Assembly (NCBI GenBank): GCA_948474755.1
Contig: CAOLHI010000425.1
Location: 372,001-436,000 of the forward strand
Length of the DNA: 64,000 bases
Reading direction: 5' to 3'
From: Ctenosaura bakeri
Lineage: Eukaryota > Chordata > Lepidosauria > Squamata > Iguanidae
Both the position numbers and the translations under genes were made by a program. Shown piece by piece: positions 1 through 12,903 of this stretch (positions are counted from its first letter, which is position 1; each line of letters opens with the position of its first letter). The notes below the pieces were generated by a model. The model saw only the letters and a program-made list of their open reading frames with translations. It was not told the origin of the DNA and searched no databases.

Positions 1-540
1 CAAATGCTCTAAATATATTCATAGCATAGAATTGTGTTAAGGAAGCAAGAGAAATGAAACCACCAAGAAAAGGGCAGGTGGTCTCCCATTGTTAGCATTG
101 AAATGGAAAATCATGCATAAGCTCCTTTTGTTAGAGACAAAAAAGAATGGGTTGTATATACATGGTCTGTCATTCAAAAATATTCACCTCATGAGAACTC
201 CTGTTTACCATCAATATAGCCTGCTTCATAAGTGCAGTCTCACCACTTGGCGACACATTAGTCCTGTCGCTACCACCAGATATTTAAAAATCTCTCTTGT
301 CTCAGATTTTTTGCATTTCTCTGAATTCCACCTACATCTTATTTCCACCCTTGTTCTGTATTAGCAGAAGTGGGGTGGGGTAAAATATGGCCACTGTCCC
401 CAAAATAAAAATTCTGCCTTCACAATGAAATTTCAATCAGTCCCAAAATTTCTAGCATTGAAGTAACTTAAAACTCCAGTTAGGCATTTAGAAACAGAGT
501 TTAGGTACCCAAAGAATAGGGACAGGCAAAGTTACTAAAG
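1..540. other. Unrecognised AT-rich intronic sequence
   Basis: I recognise no repeat or exon here. The 91-codon open frame at 89-364 has no recognisable motif and lies in low-GC sequence, so it is treated as chance. Confidence 0.4.
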
Positions 541-589
541 GAATTCACACTATTGTAAATATATGAGTTCTAGGTGTCAGCAGCAGAGC

Positions 590-715
590 TTGGAGTGCGT
601 GGAGGGGGCAGGAGAGGGTGGGGCTATGGCATGGGGGCGTGTCCACTGTGTGCGAGGGCTGGGCCATAGCACATGGGGGCATGGCCATGGCACACGAGGG
701 CGTGGCTATGAGCCA
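590..715 (+). repeat. Short GC-rich degenerate tandem repeat
   Basis: The segment repeats variants of a roughly 30-bp unit built on CATGGGGGC, GTGG and GAGGGC words (for example near 630, 675 and 700). It is much richer in G than its flanks. The overlapping open frames on both strands come from this composition and are not called as genes. Confidence 0.45.
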
Positions 716-870
716 GGATGCCCCAAAAACATTACCACCAGGAGTGAACTGCTCCCATTGCCCCCTCGTCCCTACAAAACTGCTAGGTGTGAACAATTCT
801 ATCTCTGCAATGCTAGAAATTTGGAGATCAAAGGAAAATGGCAGGCAGATTTTTTTATCGGGGAAATGCC

Positions 871-1072
871 ATCATTTTCCACAGTACACTATTCTAGTGC
901 TATTATTCCACTTTCAACAACCTCTAGAATCCTGGGGTTTGCAGTTTAAGGAGGGGCATTTAGAATTCTCAGCCAGAAAGCTCTTTGGCCCCAGTAAACT
1001 ACAAACCCTAGAATTCTACAGGATCTTGAAAGTGGAATAATAGCACTAGAACAGTGTAGTGTGGAAAGGCTC
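871..1072. mobile_element. Palindromic MITE, copy 1 (Harbinger-like TIR family)
   Basis: The two halves are near-complete inverted repeats: CTAGTGCTATTATTCCAC on the left pairs with GTGGAATAATAGCACTAG on the right. It shares about 200 bp with the copies at 6077, 11716, 44252 and 58760. Its left end is worn, so the boundary is approximate. It abuts the BovB relic exactly where the RT FIDY motif is cut off. Confidence 0.8.
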
Positions 1073-1725
1073 TCAAACTCTTCACAATAATCTATAAAGC
1101 ACAGGCTGATTTTCTTCTGAAATTCTTTGGCATGGTCCATTATCCAATGTAAGTGTGCAGTATGATCCCTAGTGCTTCCTCTTTTCTGAATTCAGCTTGG
1201 ACATCTGACACTTCATGCTCCATGTATGATAAAAAATCTTTGTTGTTAAATATTTAGCAATAGTCCAGTGGTTACTGCAATCCCTGGTGTTCTATTTCTT
1301 GAGGATTCTTATATATTCAGCATTTCCAGTCTTGGGGGCCATTGTTTTGTTTTCTATATTTGTTGGTGGATTTCATTTAGAATTTGAGTAGATTCTGTTT
1401 CTGTAGCTTGAAATAGTTCTATTGGTTTGTCATCTGTTCCTGGTGATTTATATCTTTGAAGTGTTTTGAATGTAGCTTCCACTTCAATTTCTAAAATTGT
1501 GGGTTTGTCTTCAAATGGGTCTTCTTTGAATGAATCAATCTTGTCTAGTTACCCTTGAATGAATCTATCATCCTTTCATATAGTTACTCAGTATATTTTT
1601 TCCATTATCTTTTTGATAATGTAGTGTGTTCTCCTGCTAGTTATATACTATCTCCACTCTTCATTTAAATTTCCCTTTGATTTCTCAGATCTTGTGGAAG
1701 AGTTTTCTTGCTCTACCTTTTTATT

Positions 1726-2156
1726 GGCCCTTTTCGCGCCTCACCTGGTGTTGCTGGCATTGCAAGGGGATCACGCGAGAACCCTCTTCGGAAAGGTACT
1801 TGTGTCCCCTCTGCTTCCCCTCTGCACCAGCTTCGTGCTGGCCGGAAGGAAGCGTGAGCGCTCCGCCCCTTCCTTCTGCAGTGCCGCCGGGTACTTTCCC
1901 AGGTTGTGCTGGGGGAGGAAGCACAATGGCTGCATGTCTGAGCCTGTGCATGCAAGGTAAGTGCGTGTGGGGCCCGGGAGGGAAGCACGATTGCACATCA
2001 TTTTCAGCAATGAGCCAAAAATGATATAATGCATGATTGCCACCTACTGGCCTTGGGAGCATCGTGAGATTGCGAGGATGTCATGTGAAACAGTCCTCAC
2101 AATCGAGCGAAGCTCCCGAGGCCATTTCCCAACAGGATTGGCATGCGAAAAGGGCC
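1726..2156. mobile_element. GC-rich TIR DNA transposon, copy a (nested in BovB)
   Basis: The ends are exact inverted repeats (GGCCCTTTTCGC / GCGAAAAGGGCC) flanked by a perfect 3-bp duplication ATT (1723-1725 and 2157-2159). The interior is CpG-rich. It resembles the copies at 9934, 36432 and 45999. The many open frames in it, on both strands, overlap one another and reflect base composition. No transposase motif is visible, so it is a non-autonomous element, probably of the PIF/Harbinger type. Confidence 0.8.
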
Positions 2157-2279
2157 ATTGTGTTCTTCTATTTCTCTGCATTGATTGTTATAGTAATTCT
2201 CTTTGTCCTTACACAAAAGTGACTGAATACTTGTGTTCAAGATTCTGACCCTATTTCTGTCATTTTTCACTTTTCCTTT

Positions 2280-3278
2280 TCATTTGTTTTCAACCATTTG
2301 AAGAGTTTTGTTTTTCATCCAATGAGACTTTTCTTTCTTTTTGACTGCAGATATTTTACTTTCTCTCACAATAAGTCTGGTTTCAGTCCAGGGCTTCTCT
2401 GTCTTCCAGTCAATTAGGCTTAACAGTATGTGATTTTTAAATTCTACAGGTATATTATTCACATTGCATTTTGGTACAATTATTCATTTAGTGTTTAGCT
2501 TTATTCTGATTTTGGATATATACAGTTCATGATTTGTGCTACAATCTCCTCCTTGTCTTGATTTTGCACAGAAGGTGGAGCTTTTCCATATTCTGTTTTT
2601 GAATATGTAGTGTATTTGATTTCTATGTTGGCCAACATTTGATGTCCATACCATTGCCTCTATGGTTGCCTGAAGAATGTGTTGGCAGTGGATAAACTGT
2701 TGACTTAACAAAGTTCAATCAGTTACTTTCCTGCTTCATATCTTAATCCTAGGTCAAATTCTCCTACAATGTTTGGTTCTGCTCTGTCTCCTACTTTTGA
2801 ATTCCCACCACCTGTAACTGTCAACATGATTTTTTTTAGTTTCTGATCAGCTTCCTCCTGGACTCCAGCAGAAAATCTTTCAATTTGTTTCTTTTCTGCC
2901 TCTATGGTTGCAGTATGGTTTAATTGATGGGTTTTCCCTGAAGCCTCTTGGATATTATTTGATCAGACTTTGCATTATATCTCAACTGTTTTTGCTACAT
3001 CCTTACTCAGTACTAATGCCATCCCATTTTCTAATAAAACAATGTGTAATTATCTTACTGAAAACATCCCATTCCTGTCCACTTAACTCATTCCTGCCCA
3101 ATATTGCAATGCTTAAACATTCCATTTCTTGTTTTATGATGTCTAGCTTCCCATGAGTCAAGCTTCTCACATTCCATATTCCTATAATATGTACTATGCA
3201 GCTTTGGACTTCCCTGTTACCTCTGAACACATCAGTTGAACAGCTTTTTGGCTTGAGTCCAGTTGCATCATTAGCCAC
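2280..3278 (-). pseudogene. BovB endonuclease and linker remnant
   Basis: This is the apurinic-type endonuclease of a BovB LINE, which in an active element nicks target DNA to prime reverse transcription. The frame at 3278-3003 shows the domain start: a WNVRSL motif, then a GKLDIIKQEME helix and ILGRNEL where ILGISEL is typical. The frame at 2711-2484 shows WTS, the NQI block and the catalytic SDH region as TNHEL. The frame at 2462-2280 is the lysine-rich linker with a WTETR-like block. Between these the frame is lost to stops and indels and the middle of the domain is missing, so no functional protein is possible. Confidence 0.8.
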
Positions 3279-3719
3279 TGCATTACTTGTCCTCTGCTCT
3301 CCTCAGTGACTCATTGAGAGCCTTCTGACCTGTCAGTCATCTTCTGGCATTATCTCTTGCTTTATTTTGCATTTTCTCATCAGAAGGTTTTCACGGTCAA
3401 AAGTGATTAATTGGTACCTCCTTCTGCCCGGTACTACCAAGTACTAGCTATGGGGTCATTCCCGTTGTCTTTGAGAGATCTTCTACCAGTGTTATCTCCT
3501 GCTACTGCTGATGCCCAATATCTGTTTGAAACATTTAGTCTGGCTTCTCAGCAAAAGCCCATCTAACCTGGGAGATCCTACCAGTAGCAATGCTACCATT
3601 GGCTTAGCCACTAGCCTCACAGGAACATGTAATCCTACAACAGAAATCCCACAACAGAAAAGTGGTGCCATGGTAGTCCTTATCAAGTATCTAAAAACAG
3701 AAATCAAGAAAGCCCAGTA

Positions 3720-5880
3720 TAATGTACCACTGCGTTCCTTCTATGCACTTCCATTCTATAGTGAACTGGTTTCCCATCTACCTTACTGGAATTGCATGCA
3801 CAATTGGGAGTAAATGTGGATTGCTGCTGAGACTTAAAATAATACTTTAAATGGATCCTATTTTATATTCATATATATATACACACAGACACACACACAC
3901 ACACACTTCAGTATATATACACTTCAAGGAGGTTATAATGGCCACTAGCAAGTTACCCACAATCCCTCTTCCAGTGCAACTCTCCAAAAACTGCTTGCCA
4001 AGGAAGGGTTATTCCTCTCCTGGAAGATATTTTTTTTGAAAAAAAAAAAATCAGACAGGCCTTGAGACCATTAGCTATGTTGTAAATGTTTTAAATACAT
4101 TGTACTTGGTCATTGTTACACTTACTGCTTTTTTACATTCTTTTATTTTAAAACCTTTTCATTCCTATATTTAATTTTACTATGATTGTATTATTGGTGC
4201 TAGCCACCTTAAAACACTTTAGTGGAAAGACAGAATATACAAGTAAGGAGTAAAGTAAAGAAAAAAATTGATTACCAAGGCTTGAAGGGGACCTTTTGAC
4301 CATGCAGAACTTCACAACATTCCTTCAGCTGTCATTCTACAACCCTTTGCTGCTGTGGCTGTTTTATGTCAAAGGGGAAATGGAAATGAAAGGGTAACAG
4401 AATGATATGAAGAAAGACTGAAAACAGTCTTCATATCTTATTCTGGATGTACAGTGAAGCAAAGATAGATGAATCCCCTTGGGGCTAAAACCAGCAGCAC
4501 AGAAAACAATCCCAGAGACTAAAAGTCTGGTGAACTTTTTCTTTCAGAAAGAGCATCACCTGACTTCCCAGATGACCAAATCACTCTGGACAAGTTGATG
4601 GGTCACTGCTTAAGAAATGAGAAGGCAGAATGTCAACCAAAGCCATCATGGGCATTTACTCAAGCAAAGAGTTTGAAAAGGGTATGCAGAACAGATTAGT
4701 CTACAGTCTCTGAGATGTAAATGTTCCACATTTACCTGCCACAACTGAATGAAAGGATGGTAGCTCAGCTTCATTTTCCAGCCACTTGCTTTAAAGGCCA
4801 CATTTTATGAAACCCATTTCTCTTCTCCTTGGTGACTTTCTATGACTCTTATTTCCCCTTTACCCTCTACAGTAACTGAATGGCAGGTACCAGGCACTGC
4901 TGGGTTTGCTGTGATTAGAATGAAGTCCAGCTATCAGCCACTGCTTGATGTACAATTTACACTCATTGGCAAAAAGTATTGCGCCTCTAATGATGAGACT
5001 GGGGTAGAACACTGAAAAGAAGTATCTGAGACAAGTATTTAATGGAAAAGAAAGAGGCCACAGTTTTATTAGGCCATTGCTGAAGAAGCCTGGGAAGCAA
5101 AGATTCAGATATCAAAGGACCAGTCTTCTGACCAATGGAGACTCCACCCTGCCAGTCTTATTGCTGGAGGGCACTTAGAGTGACAGATGTAGTACTCCAT
5201 ATGGGCTAAAGCCACTGCAGGATTCCACTATCACCTAAGAGTGAAGTAGGTTACACAGCTTCCCAAGCTGGGCATGTCCATGAACGCCTCACTCCAAGAT
5301 CCCTTACAGGGAGTCCCAACTGGGAATGATAAGCATGGATGCCTATTTCTCCAAACTGAATCAGGCTGCATGGCAAAACTACCTAAAACTGCAACAATAC
5401 AATTTAAAGTTTGCCAACAGAAGCAATCTTGACAAGCAGCAATAATAACAAAGGGTGGGAGGAAGATCAGAATCTGAGTGCAAAGGCATAGTTGGTACAA
5501 CACTTCTATGATGTCCAAGCAAAGTAGACTGTGGACTCCAGAGCTGATGGTCACCTAGACAAATCCTCCCTCCAAGATAGCTGAGATTCCTTCTAGGAAA
5601 ACCATATGGGCTCTTTGGAAGAAGAAAGCTGTTGACTCAAACATTGGGGTGGATTGGTGGGTGGGAGGAGTGAACCTAAGGCTGTTGGCTTATGACAGTT
5701 AGCCTAAATACTCCAGTAGAAATATTCAATCTGCCATAGAGTTACTAGTAATCTTAACTATCCTATGTCAAGTGATGCTTGAAGAATCCATTAAAAGCAA
5801 AGTTTATCCAGCATTCAACTCTTAGAACTGAATGTGATCTGGGATGCAGTTTATGATGGGAAACAGGTCCATACCTAGGC
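3720..5880. other. Unrecognised intronic sequence with a CA microsatellite
   Basis: Apart from the AT/AC simple repeat at 3871-3908 and a poly-A run near 4040, no repeat family or exon was recognised. The 107-codon minus frame at 5231-5554 has no motif that I can place. Confidence 0.4.
3871..3908 (+). repeat. (AT)n/(AC)n microsatellite
   Basis: An uninterrupted run of AT followed by AC dinucleotides with one CAGACA interruption. Confidence 0.95.
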
Positions 5881-5924
5881 TTGTGATATATTCAACAAAA
5901 TGACAAACAAGATATTCACTAACA

Positions 5925-6072
5925 TGTAAACATTTAAAAATGCACAAATACATGCAAAAATAATGTGCAAAGAATATGTGCAAAAATAAAAAAAATGCAC
6001 AAATATGTGCAAGCTTTAATTGGAATATATTTGCATCCAAAAATGCAAATACTGTGCAAAAATATGCACACT
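5925..6072 (+). repeat. AT-rich degenerate minisatellite, AAAAATGTGCA type
   Basis: A loose tandem array of 10-16 bp words such as AAAAATGCACA, AAATATGTGCA and AAAATAATGTGCA. A similar array lies at 12430-12590, and weaker echoes occur near 57230 and 57760. Confidence 0.6.
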
Positions 6073-6076
6073 TTTA

Positions 6077-6278
6077 GGGCCTTTCAACACTCCACTTTTA
6101 TAGTGCTATCATTCCACTTTTAACATCCTGTGGAATTCTGGGGTGTGTAGTTTACGGAGACCAGAGAGCTCTCTGGCTGAGAATTCTAAATGTCCCTCCC
6201 TAAACTGCAAACCGCAGGATTCCACAGGATGTTGAAACTGCAATAATAGCACTATAACAGTGTAGTGCAGAAAGGCCC
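6077..6278. mobile_element. Palindromic MITE, copy 2
   Basis: A 202-bp element with terminal repeats GGGCCTTTC / GAAAGGCCC, flanked by an exact 3-bp TTA duplication (6074-6076 and 6279-6281). The halves pair along most of their length around a central block containing CAGAGAGCTCTCTGG. TTA is the classical target of PIF/Harbinger elements, which is why I place the family there. Confidence 0.88.
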
Positions 6279-6682
6279 TTAGAGAAAATGTTTCTAATGT
6301 ATAATCTCCATCCTTAACACTACCCTAGTTCTGTCTCCCTTTCTCTTGGCATTTTGAACATTTCCTTTTTACCTATTTCTTTAGATGCTTCTCCCCTGAT
6401 ATCTGTCTTCAGTCTGATAGTGTACATTTCTCTTTTCTGATTGATATGTTCATACTCTTGGACATATTCATAAATATTTATAAATATTTTAAAGAGATAA
6501 ATATATTAATACAAAACCATTGTAAAATTGAACTGAATAAATCTTATCCTCCTTTTCTGTATTGTAAATTTTTCTTCCCCACCCCCAACGAGTTTCTTTG
6601 GAAATTTAGAAGAGTAATTCTTTATAGGCCACCATCATGACTCCCACACCACACCTAGTATTAAACACACTGTAAGGCCTAA

Positions 6683-6895
6683 GAGAGTGAGCATGGTGTA
6701 GTGATTTGAGTGTTGGACTATGATTCTGGAGATCACGGTTCAATTTGTGCTTAGCTTGGAAACCTAGTGGGTGACCTTGGGCATGTCACACACTCTCAGC
6801 CTCAGAAATAGGTTCACTATGATAGGTTCACCTTAGGGTCACCATAAGTCATAAAGAACTTGAAGGTACACAATAGCAACAACAAGGCTTAAGGA
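6683..6895 (+). mobile_element. Squamate tRNA-derived SINE (Sauria/Squam1 type)
   Basis: The 5' part has the tRNA-like pol III promoter: GGTGTAGTG near the A box and GGTTCAATTTG at the B box. The body has the typical GGGTGACCTTGGGC and CTCTCAGCCTCAG blocks. The 3' tail (GGTCACCATAAGTC, CTTGAAGGTACACAA) matches BovB 3' ends and finishes in a CAACAA repeat, consistent with mobilisation by BovB. Confidence 0.9.
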
Positions 6896-8805
<1,910 letters not shown>

Positions 8806-8936
8806 CTAGGAAAAAACATAAGAAAACATAGTAATAAGATGTTTTTTGAAACTATAGATCGAGTCAGTATGACTGAATGTTCAGATGGTAAACTCAATCC
8901 ACCCAGAAACCCTTCTGCAGCATTAAGGAGTTTACC

Positions 8937-9809
8937 TGTTATGTCAGCATTCCTCATAACATGAATTGTAATGATGATTGCCTAGTAAATATCTTAGTCT
9001 TTACAATACTGTATGTCACAATCATATCATGTATGTATGAAGAGAACATAGATTCTTGGAGGTTATTATGTAGTGCTAAGTAACATCCTCTTGCATATGA
9101 AACTATGTAGCTGTGAAATTATATGTTGATCATGTTTGGAAGGGTTATTGTGTGCCTTGCTTGATTGAATATACATATAATAGTACATGTATACTGACTG
9201 CATAGAAAGTAGGTATAAATAATTTCTCTTCTGTTATTGTAGTAGACACTGCTATATATTGAGCAGGCATAATTAGCACTTGATATTAATCTTGTTGAGT
9301 GGGGATAGTATATATCTTGATAAGCTGGAAAAACTGAAGATAATAGAGCAGTTCCTTGGAGGTGTTAGATGGGGCCAAATGCCCAGCTTGGCCTTTGAAG
9401 ATTGTTTTATGGTCTAGCTCGAAAACAGCGAGAGCTGACGGAGAATTCGATACAGATCAGGATCAAAGAGGAACATGAGGATGGGCTGAGAGAATTAGCA
9501 TTAGCCAGGCAGGAAGTGGGGTTAACAAAAGAGAGAGCAAATATGGGACAGAGGATGGCGGGTTTGGATAAAATGAAAAAAACGGTTGAATTAATGAGAC
9601 ATGTAAATTCAACCAATCAGTGTAAGGTGAGCTGAACAATTACTGTTTGAACCTATATATTCTTTGTTTGGATAACGCTGGTCAGTATCTGCCACTTTAA
9701 GTAATGTTTGGATTCAATCCATACTTCCAATAAAACAACATTTCTGTCTATGTCTGTTTCCACGTTTCTGAGTGTTCCCAGTGGAGGTGGTTTAGAGCCA
9801 TACATGACA
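8937..9809 (+). mobile_element. Solo LTR of an endogenous retrovirus-like family, beside the exon
   Basis: The segment begins TGTTATGTC and ends GTATGGCTC...ATGACA, giving TG...CA ends with a short imperfect inverted repeat. The flanking 5-mers TTACC (8932-8936) and TTACT (9810-9814) differ by one base, as expected for an old target duplication. Inside are a CCAATCAG box (about 9613), a TATATATT box (about 9653) and an AATAAA signal (9729-9734). It aligns in blocks with the minus-strand LTR at 38854-39896, for example GTAGTAGACACTGC and AATTAATGAGACATGT. It lies antisense to the host gene. Confidence 0.72.
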
Positions 9810-9933
9810 TTACTTTTCTTCCCTACTACAGGATTCCAGTGCTACCACCAGCTGAAAGAATAAACCTGAAAATTGCTTCATGTTCCGAAAGAACGTGTAG
9901 GATGTTTCAGAACAATTTCTGTTTCTTAATGTA

Positions 9934-10351
9934 GGCCCTTTTCGCATGCAGTTTCTGTAGCGCAAGGGCCCCTTGAGCATCGTGTAAATGGGAGCGTCGG
10001 TCCGTACGATGCACTCCCATTCACGCGACGCTCACAAGCCTAAAGTGGGACGCACGTGCATTTTCTTATTTTCAGCTCTAAGCCGAAAATACTGCGCGGT
10101 CACTCAATGCTCCCGGGGCCCTCGTGCACTTACTTGTGTGCGGTGCATCGAACGAGCTGGCCCGGTTGCACTTCCTTCCCCAGCGCAGCCTACAGCTCAG
10201 ACTGCGCTGTGGAAAGAAGGGGCGGGGCGCTGGTGCGACAGTCGTGCTACCAGGAAGCGGCCTGCAGGACGAAGGAGTGGGGAAGTGGCAGTGTGGTTTT
10301 TCGCGTGAGATGCCCTCCCCAGTCACGCGAATGGGTAACATGCAAAAAGCC
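9934..10351. mobile_element. GC-rich TIR DNA transposon, copy b
   Basis: The ends are GGCCCTTTTCGCATG and CATGCAAAAAGCC, imperfect inverted repeats. The interior is CpG-dense (many CGC, GCGACG and CGTGCG words) and shares blocks such as the CCCCAGYGCAGCCT core with the copies at 36432 and 45999. No target duplication is preserved. Open frames overlap on both strands and are composition-driven. Confidence 0.75.
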
Positions 10352-11715
10352 TTGTACTCATGCCATTTATGTTTATTTATAAATGTACAGGTTAAGCACT
10401 TGGAAAACAAGTAGGCAAACACTGTATATTTTAATGCAGCATCATCCTCAAAGCCAAGAGCAGCTTTTATGGATCACCTTACTCCATGAAAGAACACTAT
10501 CATTAACTAAAGTTTTTAGCAGCCATCAAGAAATTTCCTGTTCACTTTCATCTAATTATCTGAATGAGAAATGTAAAAGAGGGAGCTCTGACACAGCAAA
10601 ACTACATGGGTCATAGTCAGGAGTCCATTAAAATATCTAATAGTCTAGGATTTTCTAGGGGATGGAGAGGAGAAATTTACTTCCAGTTTTCAATAATAAC
10701 TCAGGTAATGTCACATGAGCCTTTGTGGTTACTGGTTGCCTGTATTTTTGAAGCTCTGCTGATGATAGTATGGATGTTTCATGAAAAGGTCTTTATAAAC
10801 ACCTAATAAGAGTCAGAAACTTTTCCACCAATTTTCTTGAGAGGACAGCTATAAGTATTGTTTTTTTTTAAGGAGGGTGTAGCAGAAGGTCATTCATCAC
10901 AGGGCATAAGATAACTAAAGACTAGGATTATAATTATTCACTGAATTTCTAAGAGTGCCTATTACCTACAATTAGAGAACAATGCAACAGTCCTTTGAAC
11001 TACAGGTGAAGAGTTCATATATTTAAAAATCTCTCTCATTTACAGAAGAGATGGAGTACAGACTTCCACACATGCAGAAAGGTTCTAATCTTTCTTCCTA
11101 ATGTGCTAAAAAAATGTTGGCCAAACATTCAGTTGTGTCCTCCTTTCTCTGCAGTTGGTATACTGCCTATTTTTCTGAAGACCTAGGTGACCTTCCTGCT
11201 CAGGAAAGGAAACATTTTTCTCCCCTCATTTCATCAATCTTCACCAAAGACACTGCCACCATAATTACATGTATTATCCTTTAATTTGACTACTATGTGC
11301 TAGACCACAATGGTTTGCCAAATATAATGACTGGTCAGTGTAATTGGGAATTCACTCTCCAACGCATTTATCTTTTCAGGAACAAAATTAAGAATGTTCC
11401 TCCCTTTTTATTTCAGCTTCTTTCAGCACAAAGATGTATTGTACTGAGCTTCAAAGAAAAATGTCTGCCTTTTCATTCTTCTTTGTTATTTTTCCAGTAT
11501 TTTTTTTGAGAGGATGCCACAGGACGGCATTTTCCTTCACAGACAGCAGCTAACAGAATTAAACAGTTATGCTACATAGCAAGCTATTCTTTTTCCATAC
11601 TCTGTAACAAACTGTTATTTAAAGATATCCCTATTTCTTTCACTTATTGCATGAAATAGTTAATTATCTGTGCAAGAAATAGCAGCAGTCAGAAATACTA
11701 CGAAACCATGGCTGA
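10352..11715. other. Unrecognised intronic sequence
   Basis: No repeat family, exon or RNA gene recognised. Short frames at 10383-10806 and 11297-11509 carry no motifs. Confidence 0.4.
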
Positions 11716-11918
11716 GGCTATTTCCGCACTACCCTTTTATAGTGCTATTCTTCCCCTTTCAAGATCCTGTGGAATTCTGGGGTGTGTGTTTTAATTGAGG
11801 CCAAAGAGCTCTCTGGCTGAGATTTCTAAAAGCCCCTCCCTAAACTGCAAACCTAGGGATTCTATAGGATATTGAAAGTGGAATGATAGCTCTATAACAG
11901 TGTAGTGAGGAAATGGCC
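11716..11918. mobile_element. Palindromic MITE, copy 3
   Basis: Terminal repeats GGCTATTTCCGCAC / GTGAGGAAATGGCC are flanked by an exact TGA duplication (11713-11715 and 11919-11921). The body matches the other copies (TATAGTGCTAT, CAGAGAGCTCTCTGG-like centre, GATAGCTCTATAACAG). Confidence 0.88.
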
Positions 11919-11924
11919 TGAGCC

Positions 11925-12005
11925 TGCAGTTTTATATTCATGTACCTGGAAGCAAACACAATTGAACGCAGCAGGATTTGCTTCTGAGTAGACAAACATT
12001 GGATT
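11925..12005. repeat. Short interspersed CAATCCTATGCA-type repeat, copy 1
   Basis: The blocks CCTGGAAGCAAACACAATTG, GATTTGCTTCTGAGTAGACA and CATTGGATTGTA match a common squamate repeat built on CTTACTTCTGAGTA...ATAGGATTG. Related copies are at 18550, 25405 and 32500. Its class is unclear to me; its near-palindromic layout suggests a MITE. Confidence 0.5.
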
Positions 12006-12009
12006 GTAC

Positions 12010-12740
12010 CATAAACTACAGTTACTGCAATGTTTTCCAAAGGAGAAAATGCAGGCAATGACTGAGTAAATTCCTCCTATAAACACTGGCATACGTCCCA
12101 GGAAGCAAGGGCTTGATATTTAATAAATGAACCATCATATGGCTGAAATCACACTATGGATACGTAAGTCTGAGACTGGAGACCTATGACAGGCATGATG
12201 TTCTCAAAATATGTTCAGAATTTACAAGCTTAACTTTCTATCAGTTTTAAATATTACAGGCAAAGAGCTATTCACATAGAATTTTTGTGGTCTGCCTCTA
12301 GAAATTAGTAAAAAAAATCAGTCCAAAAGTTTTATTAAAATTTACCTAGATCATATAGCCTGAACCTGAATGGAGATCTAAACACCATTTACAGTCAGAA
12401 ATCCATGTATTTCTGAGTTTGTGGCTGCATTTCACTCATGAAAAAAATATATTTGACAATGTGCGCACATTTGAAAATGCCATTGAAACTTTAAAACATG
12501 AATAAAAACATTATAGTCAATTGACACATGTGTACAAAAATGTGCATGCTTGAAAAAATGTGCACAAAAAAGTATTTACAAATTTATGTGTGTCTGGGGA
12601 AGAAGAGCTTGCATGGAACTGGAATAGGATGAGCTTAAAGTGGGAAAATTGAGAGCCAGCACGTCATCACACTTAACAGATCTGCCCATTTCTGTGTTAC
12701 TTTCACATGTACTCAAGTGTGCTGCACAATTTACTGCACT
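12010..12740. other. Unrecognised sequence with an AT-rich minisatellite
   Basis: Nothing was recognised except the AAAAATGTGCA-type array annotated at 12430-12590. Confidence 0.4.
12430..12590 (+). repeat. AT-rich degenerate minisatellite, second array
   Basis: Repeated words such as ACAATGTGCGCACATTTG, ACAAAAATGTGCATG and GAAAAAATGTGCACAAAA, close to those at 5925-6072. Confidence 0.55.
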
Positions 12741-12866
12741 GTATCATTGTGGGACAAGGCTTGAGCAATGGTTCAACAGCCTTTTTCCAGCTTGCTTGGC
12801 TGGGGGATCACCATTTCTGGGACCATGCAGCCTCATGCAGCCCCAAGAAAGGCCTTTGCCAATGAC

Positions 12867-12903
12867 AGCCAATGAATTCAAAGCTGCTTTGAATTCACTG
12901 GCT
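12867..12903. repeat. 37-bp near-perfect palindrome in the DIRS-like 5' region
   Basis: Two 18-bp arms (AGCCAATGAATTCAAAGC and GCTTTGAATTCACTGGCT) pair with one mismatch around a single T. The homologous palindrome at 48808-48842 in copy B is also preserved, although the flanking sequence has diverged. Confidence 0.85.

Larger units (their letters stand above)
1085..3700 (-). mobile_element. BovB (RTE clade) LINE relic, antisense, interrupted
   Basis: Minus-strand translations match the order of an RTE/BovB polyprotein: 5' untranslated region (about 3700-3290), endonuclease (about 3278-2480), linker (2462-2280), then the start of reverse transcriptase (about 1725-1090). The 5' part aligns with the plus-strand fragment at 60850-61340, which confirms the family and the orientation. 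A GC-rich DNA transposon (1726-2156) is inserted in it, and a MITE sits at its RT-side edge. The 3' half of the element is absent. Frames are broken by stops and shifts, so it is a dead copy. Confidence 0.85.

Noticed and set aside
563..1040. Overlapping plus and minus open frames of 80-140 codons
   Set aside because: They run through a GC-rich tandem repeat and a MITE, overlap each other on both strands and have no motif.
1677..2062. Several overlapping frames on both strands
   Set aside because: All lie within the GC-rich TIR element a, whose composition removes stop codons.
9988..10422. Four overlapping frames of about 100 codons
   Set aside because: Same reason: CpG-rich TIR element b, no conserved domain.
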